A DNA stretch of 64,000 nt, taken from assembly GCA_046348365.1 (NCBI GenBank), contig JAXMEL010000002.1:558001-622000 (forward strand), given 5' to 3'. Source of the stretch: JAEUPI01 sp046348365. Lineage in GTDB: Bacteria > Pseudomonadota > Gammaproteobacteria > Burkholderiales > Burkholderiaceae_C. The translations under genes and the position numbers were made by a program. Below are positions 55,569 through 62,804 of this stretch, piece by piece. Below the pieces are notes generated by a model. It was not told the origin of the DNA. It made no database searches and saw nothing but the letters and a program-made list of their open reading frames with translations. The stretch's first letter is position 1, and each line of letters starts with the position of its first letter.

Positions 55569-55969
55569 GGTGAGGTCCTTTGCAGGTGTGGGACGACTCG
55601 CAGGCACGAGCCATCCCGTCGCGGCGTTGAAGTTGGCCGCGAGGTTTCAGATGCGATGACGTTCAGGCTGCGCGATGCACGCGGCGTGGTGGCGGCCGCG
55701 CGGCGGCGCAGGGTGCGTCACACGACCGAGTCCTTGAGCCCGCTGGCTGTTTCATGAGTCCTCCGTCCCTTCGACGAGTTGTTCAAGGCTACGCCACGGC
55801 AACCCGGTCACAGACCTTGTCGCCGCCGTGAATCGCAGGTAGACCGACTCGATGCCGTTGCGGACAACTGGTGCAGAACTGGCCTGCACTGAGCGACTCG
55901 ACGGCGAAGAGAAGCAGCCGCTGCTCGGCTCGGGTCACCGGCCATATAGCTCGGGCATCGAGGTAGGCG
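55569..55969. other. Gene-poor stretch before the CoA operon end
   Basis: About 400 bases with no convincing gene on either strand. Reading frames here are shadows of the adjacent ligase or are short and Arg-rich. No terminator hairpin with a T tract follows the ligase stop codon at 55970, although this is where the minus-strand operon should end. Confidence 0.4.
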
Positions 55970-57496
55970 CTATTTGGCCGCGATGGCGCGAAGCTGCCGC
56001 CGCAGCAGCTTGCCCGTCGCCGAACGTGGAAGCTCGTCAATGACGAGGTAGCGGTCCGGCTGCTTGAACTTGCCCAGTGATTGTTGCGCGGCGTCTTCGA
56101 GCTGGCGAACCAGCGCGGTTTCGCATCCAGGCTGCCTCTTGTCTGCCACGACAAATGCGACCGGGCGTTCACCGAAGCGATCGTCCTCGATTCCCACGAC
56201 AGCGATATCCCAGACGCCGCGGACCTGCCGCAACGCTGATTCGATCTCCTGCGGGTAGATGTTGACGCCGCCCGAGATGATCACGTCGTCGGCACGATCG
56301 GTGAGGTAGAGATAGCCCTCTGCATCGACGTGACCGATGTCGCCGAAGCTCTGCCAACCCGCGGGCAGCTTCCATCGCGCGGTCTTCTCGGGCGCCTTGT
56401 AGTACGAGAACGGTGCCCCACCGGAGAAGCAGACGAGGCCCGTCGAGCCGACTGGCACTTCATGGCCGAGTTCGTCGGCGATGTGCAGTTCGCCCTTCAT
56501 GGCGCGGCCTACTGAACCCGGATGGGCCAACGCCTCGTACGAGTCGATCAACGTGAGACCCACGCCCTCGCTGCCCGAGTAGTACTCGAGCAGGATCGGC
56601 CCCCACCAGTCGATCATTGCCGCCTTCAGTGAGGGCGGGCAAGGCGCAGCGCCGTGGATGGCGGTGCGGTGAGCCGGTGCGCGATGCTGCGCCCGGCGTT
56701 CGGCCGGCAGCGCGAGCAAGCGCTGGAACATCGCGGGCACCCACTGGCTGTGGGTGATCGCCTCGTGTTCGATCAGATCGAGCGCGCGAGCGGCGTCGAA
56801 GCGGTTCATCACGAAGACCGTTCCGCCGCCCGCCGTGACAGCCAGCGCCACGCGCAGCGGGGCCGCGTGGTACAGCGGCGCCGTCGACAGGTAGCGCACG
56901 TCGCGGCCACCCACACCGAACAAGGCGATCAGATCGGCCGCGAAGGGCGGCGTGCCGCGCCAGTCAGGCGGCAGCAGCGGCCGGTGCACGCCCTTGGGTG
57001 CGCCCGTGGTGCCCGACGTGTACATCATCAGCGCGCCCGGCGGCTCGTGCGCGGCGGGTTCGGGCGACGCGGACGCGATTTCGGGCCGCAGGTCAATCGC
57101 GCTGTCGATGCCGCCACGCACGGCGAGCCGCTGCGCGCCGCTCGGCCAGTCGGCGGCGTCCACCAGCGCCGCGCAGTCGGCGTCGACGAGCACCGCCTTC
57201 GCGTCGCTGTCGTCGACGAGATAGCGCACCTCGGTCGCAACGAGCGTCGTCGGCACCGGCGTCACATACAGGCCCGTACGCCAGGCCGCCCACGCCAGCG
57301 CCAGACCTTCGGGGCGGTTGCCCATCAGCGACGCGATATGGTCGCCACGCTGCAGTCCGCGTGCGCGCAGCACCGCGGCGAGCCGGTTGGCGAGCGCTTC
57401 GAGCTCGCCGTAGGTGAGGCGTTCGTCGCCGCACACAACGGCGATCCGGCCGGGTTCTGCGCGTGCGTGCTGCCGCAGATCGGCGATGTCGGTCAC
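55970..57496 (-). CDS. AMP-forming acyl-CoA ligase, last gene of the CoA operon
   Basis: 508 residues from a GTG at 57496. Motifs: MYTSGTTGAPKG, EYYSGSEGVGLT, GDIGHVDAEGYLYLTDRADDVIISGG with NIYPQEIE, and the terminal lysine motif PRSATGKLLRRQLR. The HRPLLPPDWRG insertion after the P-loop resembles bile-acid/steroid-side-chain and aryl/alkyl ligases. It lies 16 bases after the SDR stop and presumably activates the acid the operon degrades, in parallel to the CoA-transferase at its other end. Confidence 0.88.
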   Translation of the reverse strand: MTDIADLRQHARAEPGRIAVVCGDERLTYGELEALANRLAAVLRARGLQRGDHIASLMGNRPEGLALAWAAWRTGLYVTPVPTTLVATEVRYLVDDSDAKAVLVDADCAALVDAADWPSGAQRLAVRGGIDSAIDLRPEIASASPEPAAHEPPGALMMYTSGTTGAPKGVHRPLLPPDWRGTPPFAADLIALFGVGGRDVRYLSTAPLYHAAPLRVALAVTAGGGTVFVMNRFDAARALDLIEHEAITHSQWVPAMFQRLLALPAERRAQHRAPAHRTAIHGAAPCPPSLKAAMIDWWGPILLEYYSGSEGVGLTLIDSYEALAHPGSVGRAMKGELHIADELGHEVPVGSTGLVCFSGGAPFSYYKAPEKTARWKLPAGWQSFGDIGHVDAEGYLYLTDRADDVIISGGVNIYPQEIESALRQVRGVWDIAVVGIEDDRFGERPVAFVVADKRQPGCETALVRQLEDAAQQSLGKFKQPDRYLVIDELPRSATGKLLRRQLRAIAAK

Positions 57497-57512
57497 GGCT
57501 GGCGCGGGGATT

Positions 57513-58415
57513 TCAGCCCGTGCTGCGCTGCGCCTTCTCCTGCGCGGCGCGTCCGCGCACGAGCTTCTTGGCCTCTTCCCAGTCCTCGGCCGTCAGCTTG
57601 CCGAGCGCCGCGAAAGTGCTCGGCGCGGCCAGGTGGTGGCCGCCGTCGATGGCGATGTTCTGGCCGGTCAGGTACTCGCAGCCGTCGGCCTGCAGGAAGG
57701 TCAGCAGGTTGCACAGCTCATGCATGCGGCCGAAACGCCCCATGGGCACCTCCTCGCTCGACGCGGCTCCGACGTTCGCCTTCGGGATCGGCGCCAGCTT
57801 CTCCCACGCACTCTCGGTCGGGAAGGGGCCCGGCGCGACCGCATTGACGCGGATGCTGTGGCGGCCCCATTCGACCGCCAGCGACATCGTCATCGCATGC
57901 ACGGCGGTCTTGGCCATCGTGCTCGGCAGCACATAGGCCGATCCCGTCCAGACCCATGTGACCAGCATGCTGACCACCGAGCCCGGCAAGCCGTGGTGGA
58001 TCCAGCGCCGGCCGCAGGCAAGGGTGGCGAACAGCGCGCCGTCCATCACCGTGGAGCGCACCGCCGCGAAGCCGCGCGGGCTGATATCCACCGACGGCGA
58101 GATGAAGTTGGCGGCTGCGTTGTTGACGAGGCCGGTCAGCGCGCCGCCTGACCAGATGCTGTCGACCATAGCCTCGATCTGGTCGGCCTCGCGCACGTCG
58201 CACACGTGATACTCGGCGCTGCCGCCGTGCTGTGCGGCTTTGCGCAGTTCGGCCACGGCATCCTGCAGCACGGCCTCGCGGCGGCCGCAGATGTGCACCG
58301 CTGCGCCGTGAGCAACGAATTGGCGCGAGATCTCCTTGCCCAGGCCGGTGCCACCTCCGGTGATGAGGATGCGCTTGCCGGCCAGCACGTCGGCACGAAA
58401 AGTCGATGGCGTCAT
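57513..58415 (-). CDS. SDR resembling 2,4-dienoyl-CoA reductase
   Basis: 300 residues. The NAD(P) motif ITGGGTGLG (18-26), VNNAAANF (97-104) and IRVNAVAPGPFPTE are present. The classical Tyr-x3-Lys is absent; instead Tyr161 is followed by Ser165-x3-Lys169 (YVLPSTMAK), the arrangement of mitochondrial and peroxisomal 2,4-dienoyl-CoA reductases. A role in reducing an unsaturated acyl-CoA fits the acyl-CoA dehydrogenases just upstream. The C-terminal extension (EDWEEAKKLVRGRAAQEKAQ) is charged and helical. Confidence 0.87.
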   Translation of the reverse strand: MTPSTFRADVLAGKRILITGGGTGLGKEISRQFVAHGAAVHICGRREAVLQDAVAELRKAAQHGGSAEYHVCDVREADQIEAMVDSIWSGGALTGLVNNAAANFISPSVDISPRGFAAVRSTVMDGALFATLACGRRWIHHGLPGSVVSMLVTWVWTGSAYVLPSTMAKTAVHAMTMSLAVEWGRHSIRVNAVAPGPFPTESAWEKLAPIPKANVGAASSEEVPMGRFGRMHELCNLLTFLQADGCEYLTGQNIAIDGGHHLAAPSTFAALGKLTAEDWEEAKKLVRGRAAQEKAQRSTG

Positions 58416-58431
58416 GTCGACAGCTCCTTGT

Positions 58432-59628
58432 TCAAACCGGATTCACGCCGGTCAGGCCGTTGGCCGGCGTTGCCGCCGGGCGGTAGTTGGCGAACAGGTG
58501 ACGGCCGATGATGTGCTTCATCACTTCGATCGAGCCGCCGGCGATCTTGACGACACGCGCATCGGCATACGCACGCGCGATCGGGTACTCCCACATGTAG
58601 CCCCAGCCACCGAACAGCTGCAGGCATTCGTCGACGACGCGGCAGTGCAGGTTCGACAGCCACATCTTGGCCATCGCGGCATCCACCGCGTCGAGCTCGC
58701 CCTTCATGAAGTTGGCGATGCACTTGTCGGTGAACTGCCGGCCGACCACGGCCTCGGTCTTCAACTCGGCGAGCTTGAACTGCGTGTTCTGCATCTGGCC
58801 GATCGTGGAGCCAAAGGCCTTGCGCTGCGCCGTGTATTCGACCGTGTAGTCGATCACCGTCTCGGCCACCGTGGCCGAGCGGATCGTCTGCGCCAGGCGC
58901 TCCTGCGCCAGCTTGGTCATCATCAGCTCGAAGCCACGGCCTTCCTCCCCGAGCATCGCAGAAGCCGGCACGCGCAGGTCGTCGAAGAACAGTTCCGACG
59001 TGTCCTGGCCCTTCATGCCGACCTTCTTGAGGTTCTTGCCGCGACGGAAGCCCGGCAGACTCGTGTCCACGAGAAAGAGCGTTACCCCCTTGGCACCCGC
59101 GGCGCTGTCGGTCTTGGTGGCCAGCACGATCACGTCGCACAGCTGGCCGTTGCTGATGAAGACCTTCTGGCCGTTGATGACGAAAGTGTCGCCCTGCCGG
59201 ACCGCCTTGGTGCGGATCGCCTTGAGGTCGGAGCCGGCATGCGGCTCGGTCATTCCCAGCGAGCCGATCGCCTCGCCGCGCACCATCTTCGGCAGCCAGT
59301 GCTTCTTCTGTGCCTCGCTGCCGAAGCTGGCGACATAGGTTGCGACCAAGTCGCAGTGGATCATGAAGCCCGGGCCGGTGAAGCCTGAGCGCGCCATCTC
59401 TTCGAACACCACCACGTCGAACAGATAGTCAGCGCCGGCGCCGCCGTATTGCTCCGGCACGGTGCAGCAGAGCAACCCTGCAGCGCCAGCCTTTCGCCAC
59501 AGTTCGCGCGGCACCATGCCGGCTTCCTCCCACTTCTCGTGATAGGGCGCGATCTCCTTGCCGATGAAGCGCCGCACCATATCGCGGAAGGCTTCGTGGT
59601 CCTGACTGAACAGTTCGCGTTTGAACAA
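58432..59628 (-). CDS. Acyl-CoA dehydrogenase, second of the operon
   Basis: 398 residues. There is no upstream ATG in frame; a TTG at 59628 preceded by GGGAG gives FKRELFSQDHEAFRDMVRRF, the normal family start, 11 bases after the preceding stop. Motifs: LGMTEPHAGSDL, VFISNG, AQRKAFGSTIGQMQNTQFKLA, and GGWGYMWEYPIARAYADARV with the catalytic Glu. It oxidises an acyl-CoA at the alpha-beta bond and passes electrons to ETF. The chain-length class cannot be stated by eye. Confidence 0.9.
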   Translation of the reverse strand: MFKRELFSQDHEAFRDMVRRFIGKEIAPYHEKWEEAGMVPRELWRKAGAAGLLCCTVPEQYGGAGADYLFDVVVFEEMARSGFTGPGFMIHCDLVATYVASFGSEAQKKHWLPKMVRGEAIGSLGMTEPHAGSDLKAIRTKAVRQGDTFVINGQKVFISNGQLCDVIVLATKTDSAAGAKGVTLFLVDTSLPGFRRGKNLKKVGMKGQDTSELFFDDLRVPASAMLGEEGRGFELMMTKLAQERLAQTIRSATVAETVIDYTVEYTAQRKAFGSTIGQMQNTQFKLAELKTEAVVGRQFTDKCIANFMKGELDAVDAAMAKMWLSNLHCRVVDECLQLFGGWGYMWEYPIARAYADARVVKIAGGSIEVMKHIIGRHLFANYRPAATPANGLTGVNPV

Positions 59629-59639
59629 TGTGCTCTCCC

Positions 59640-60806
59640 TCAATAGCTCTTCGGCAGGTCCAGCACCTTCTCGGCGATGAACGACAGGATCAGCTGCTCG
59701 GTCACCGGCGCGATGCGAGTGATCGTCACCTCGCGCAGCAGCCGCTCCACGTGGTATTCCTTGGCGTAGCCGAAGCCGCCGTGCGTCAGCACGGCCTGCA
59801 GCGCGGCGTCGTAGCCGGCGCGCGCACCGAGGAACTTGGCGGCGTTGGCCTCGGCGCCGCAGGGCTGGTGCTGGTCGTACAGCCACGCGCCCTTCAACAC
59901 CATCGCCCACGCGGCCTCGAGGGCCATCCAGCGCTCGGCCAGCGGGTGCTGGATGGCCTGGTTCTGGCCGATCGGGCGGTCGAACACCACGCGCTCGCGC
60001 GCATACTGCGCGGCGCGACGCAGCGCGTCGCGACCGATGGCGATCGCCTCGGCGGCGACCAGCAGCCGCTCGGGGTTGAGGCTGTGCAGGATGTACGAGA
60101 AGCCCTTGCCTTCCTCGCCGATGCGGTCGGACTCGGGGATGAAGAGTCCGTCGATGAAGATGGCGTTGGAGTCCACCGCCTTGCGGCCCATCTTCGGGAT
60201 GCGGTGCACGTCGATCTTGCTGCGATCGAGGTCGGCGTAGAAGATCGTCATGCCGTCGGTGGGGCGCTTGCAGTCTTCGAGCTTGGTCGTGCGCGTCAGC
60301 AGCATGATCTTGCTCGCCACCTGCGCGGTGCTGGTCCAGACCTTCTGGCCGTTGACCACATAGCCGCCGTCGACCTTCTTCGCAAACGTCTTGATCGCCG
60401 TGGTGTTCAAACCGGCGTCGGGCTCGGTGAAACCGAACGCCACCTGGTCCAGCCCCTGCACCAGCCGCGGTAGCCAGCGCTGGCGCTGCTCGGGCGTGCC
60501 GAACACGACGATCGGATGCGGGCCGAACAGATTGATATGCACCGTCGACGCGGCCGCCATGCCGCCGCCGTGACTGGCCACCTCGTGCATCATCAGCGCG
60601 GCCTCGGTCACGCCGAGCCCGGCGCCGCCGTATTCGGGCGGCATCGTGATGCCGAGCCAGCCGGCATCGGCCATCGCGCGATGGAACTCGCGCGGGAACG
60701 CGCCGTCCTCGTCGCGCGCGAGCCAGTATTCGTCGTCGAATCGCTTGACGACGGCAACGACGCCGTCGCGGATCGCGCGCTGGTCGTCGGTTTCTGCGAA
60801 GTCCAT
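59640..60806 (-). CDS. Acyl-CoA dehydrogenase, first of the operon
   Basis: 388 residues from MDFAETDDQRAIRDGV. Motifs: AFGFTEPDAGLNT, YVVNGQKVWTSTAQ, ERVVFDRPIGQNQAIQHPLAE, and GGFGYAKEYHVERLLREV with the catalytic Glu. Only moderately similar to the neighbouring paralogue, so the two probably act on different intermediates or form a heteromer. It starts 9 bases after the CitE-like gene stop, within the operon. Confidence 0.92.
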   Translation of the reverse strand: MDFAETDDQRAIRDGVVAVVKRFDDEYWLARDEDGAFPREFHRAMADAGWLGITMPPEYGGAGLGVTEAALMMHEVASHGGGMAAASTVHINLFGPHPIVVFGTPEQRQRWLPRLVQGLDQVAFGFTEPDAGLNTTAIKTFAKKVDGGYVVNGQKVWTSTAQVASKIMLLTRTTKLEDCKRPTDGMTIFYADLDRSKIDVHRIPKMGRKAVDSNAIFIDGLFIPESDRIGEEGKGFSYILHSLNPERLLVAAEAIAIGRDALRRAAQYARERVVFDRPIGQNQAIQHPLAERWMALEAAWAMVLKGAWLYDQHQPCGAEANAAKFLGARAGYDAALQAVLTHGGFGYAKEYHVERLLREVTITRIAPVTEQLILSFIAEKVLDLPKSY

Positions 60807-60815
60807 ACGCGTGCT

Positions 60816-61688
60816 TTAGTCTCGTTGTGCCAGCGTGCGCTGGGCCTGGGTCAGATGCGGTTTGTCGACCATCACGCCGTCGATGCTGAGAGCGCCGGCA
60901 TCGGGTTGCGCGGCGAATGCGTCGACGATGTGCTGTGCCCGCGCGATCTCCGCTGCGCTCGGCGAGTAGGTCTCGTTGATGACGGCCACCTGATCGGGAT
61001 GGATCGCGATACGACCGCGAAAGCCGCGCCGACGCGAGGCGCGGCATGTCGCGGCGAGGCCGGCGGAGTCCTTGAAGTCGGCGTGCAGCGTATCGATCGG
61101 CACCACACCGGCCGCGGCGGCGGCGCACAGGCAGAGCGACCCCGCCAGTTGATACAGCGGCGAGTAGTTGCCGTCCTCATCCCGGTTCGACAGCGCACCG
61201 ATTGCCGCCGAGAGGTCCTCGGCGCCCCAGGTGACGCCGACCAGGCGCGGCAGCCGGGCACCGACGAAGCTGCCCATTTGCAGCATCGCCTCGGCTGTCT
61301 CGGTGGCCACCGGCACGATGCGCACACTGCCCGATTCGACACCGGCGCGCGGCTCGAGTGTGTCGAGCATCTGTGACAGCGCGGCGATGTCGGCTGCGCT
61401 GCGGATCTTGGGCAGCACGATCCCGGCCAGCCCTGGCGTCACCACGCCGGCCAGGTCGGCGGCGGCCAGCACTGTGTCGAGCGGGTTGATGCGCACGAAC
61501 AGCCGCGGCCTGATTTGCGCCGCACGCTCGGCGATGAAGCGCGCCGCCATCTCGCGCGCGAGCGGCTTGCGCGCCTCTGCCACCGCGTCTTCGAGGTCGA
61601 GGATCAATACGTCGGCGGCGCTGCCTTCCGCCTTGGCGAGCTTGCGTTCGCTGTCGGCCGGCACGAACAGCATCGAGCGCAGCTTCAT
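60816..61688 (-). CDS. CitE-type CoA-ester lyase (HpcH/HpaI aldolase/citrate lyase family)
   Basis: 290 residues. Family motifs: RSMLFVPADSERKLAKA, DVLILDLEDAV, FVRINPLDT, VPVATETAEAML and GVTWGAEDLSAAIGA, giving Mg2+- and CoA-binding residues. Stand-alone CitE-like proteins cleave citramalyl-CoA, malyl-CoA or 3-hydroxy-3-methylglutaryl-type esters. With MaoC upstream (ATGA overlap) and a CoA-transferase further up, citramalyl-CoA cleavage to acetyl-CoA and pyruvate, as in itaconate breakdown, is the best inference. Confidence 0.9.
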   Translation of the reverse strand: MKLRSMLFVPADSERKLAKAEGSAADVLILDLEDAVAEARKPLAREMAARFIAERAAQIRPRLFVRINPLDTVLAAADLAGVVTPGLAGIVLPKIRSAADIAALSQMLDTLEPRAGVESGSVRIVPVATETAEAMLQMGSFVGARLPRLVGVTWGAEDLSAAIGALSNRDEDGNYSPLYQLAGSLCLCAAAAAGVVPIDTLHADFKDSAGLAATCRASRRRGFRGRIAIHPDQVAVINETYSPSAAEIARAQHIVDAFAAQPDAGALSIDGVMVDKPHLTQAQRTLAQRD

Positions 61689-62152
61689 GGCGCGGCGCTT
61701 GCGGGCGGCCGGCGCAGCATCAGTGCCTGGCGCACCGTGGTGCAAACCTCTTCGCCTCGCTGGTTGAAACCCTGGTGATGGAAGGTCACGATGCCGGCGT
61801 TGGGCCGGCTCCGGCTGTCGCGCAGCTCGCGCACCGTGGTGCGCGCGCGCACCGTATCGCCGTGGAACACCGGCTTCGGAAAGCGCGTGTCGGTCATGCC
61901 GAGGTTGGCGACGGTGGTGCCGAGCGTGGTGTCCTGCACCGATAGTCCGATGACGAGGCCGAGCGTGAAGATGCTGTTGACGAGCGGACGGCCGAACTCG
62001 GTGGTCTTGCAGTACTCGGCGTCGATGTGGATCGCTGCCGGGTTGTAGGTGGCATTGCAGAACCACATGTTGTCGGCCTCGGTCACCGTGCGGCGGATCT
62101 CGTGGTCGAAGACCTGCCCGACGCTGAACTCCTCGAACCATCGACCTGCCAC
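61685..62152 (-). CDS. MaoC-like hydratase (candidate itaconyl/mesaconyl-CoA hydratase)
   Basis: 155 residues from a GTG at 62152. Single hot-dog hydratase domain with TEADNMWFCNATYNPAAIHID (Asp/Asn-x5-His hydratase-2 motif), FGRPLVNSIFTLGLVIGLS and FHGDTVRARTTV. MaoC proteins of this size add water to enoyl-CoA esters, including mesaconyl- and itaconyl-CoA. The last 4 bases overlap the CitE-like gene start, so the pair is translationally coupled, as expected for consecutive steps. Confidence 0.88.
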   Translation of the reverse strand: MAGRWFEEFSVGQVFDHEIRRTVTEADNMWFCNATYNPAAIHIDAEYCKTTEFGRPLVNSIFTLGLVIGLSVQDTTLGTTVANLGMTDTRFPKPVFHGDTVRARTTVRELRDSRSRPNAGIVTFHHQGFNQRGEEVCTTVRQALMLRRPPASAAP

Positions 62153-62296
62153 GGCTTCACTCCTCGCGCCGGCGCACCGAGCCGAGCGTACCGATGCCCA
62201 CGCCGGCGTGGGCGCCGAGCGTATGGATGCACATGGTACGCATATGTACTATATCCGGCAGCCCCGGAAAACCCTGCGCCGCCCTGGTCAGGCCTT
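62153..62296. promoter_or_regulatory. Gap inside the CoA operon with a possible internal promoter
   Basis: 144 bases between the PaaI stop and the MaoC start, far longer than the other gaps in this operon (9-16 bases or overlaps). It contains an AT-rich near-palindrome around CATATG (about 62238-62252) and, on the minus strand, a -10-like TATAGT. An internal promoter or operator for the MaoC-onwards genes is possible but no good -35 is visible. Confidence 0.3.
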
Positions 62297-62791
62297 TCAG
62301 CGCGGCGGCATGCCCGGCAGCTGCAGCCAGTGGTCGCTGGCCGTATCAGGCAGCAACGGGCCGCGCCGGAACACGCCGCTGGCGCGCATGACCGGTACGC
62401 CGTCCGCATGGATCATCCCCTGCGAGAACACCAGCGTGCGTGTGACCTTCAGGATCTCGGCCTGCCCCTGCACCCAGCTGCCGAGCGGCGCCGGCGCCAG
62501 GAAATCCGACTGCAGGCTGATCGTCGGCAGGAACGCGCGCGGTATCTCGGTCTGGTACTGCGCCGCGCTCGAAATCAGGATGTCGGCGAACATGCCCAGC
62601 ATGCCGCCGTGGCAGGCGTTGCCGGGGTTGACCTGGAACGGCTGCACGCGAAATCCGAGCTGCAGGTGTGCATCGTGCCAGCGCGCGTACAGCGGGCCGT
62701 TGTGCGTGGCGAAGGTGCCGCCGATCTGCACGCGCACGAAGCCCTCGGGCGCAGGTGCACCGGGGTCGGTATGGGAATGGTGGCGCGTCAT
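62297..62791 (-). CDS. PaaI-like hot-dog thioesterase
   Basis: 164 residues from MTRHHSHTDPGAPAPEGF. The 4HBT fold has ACHGGMLGMFADI (HGG-x5-D/A catalytic segment) and later FLAPAPLGSWVQGQAEIL. It hydrolyses acyl-CoA esters, probably clearing dead-end thioesters of the pathway encoded around it. It starts 13 bases after the CoA-transferase stop in the same orientation. The longer frame to 62875 overlaps the transferase and is not favoured. Confidence 0.88.
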   Translation of the reverse strand: MTRHHSHTDPGAPAPEGFVRVQIGGTFATHNGPLYARWHDAHLQLGFRVQPFQVNPGNACHGGMLGMFADILISSAAQYQTEIPRAFLPTISLQSDFLAPAPLGSWVQGQAEILKVTRTLVFSQGMIHADGVPVMRASGVFRRGPLLPDTASDHWLQLPGMPPR

Positions 62792-62804
62792 CGGCAACTC
62801 GCGT

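Noticed and set aside
58432..61128. A fused 898-codon frame covering both acyl-CoA dehydrogenases
   Set aside because: The upstream half is an out-of-frame reading of the first dehydrogenase and lyase genes. The second dehydrogenase is complete from its own TTG start.
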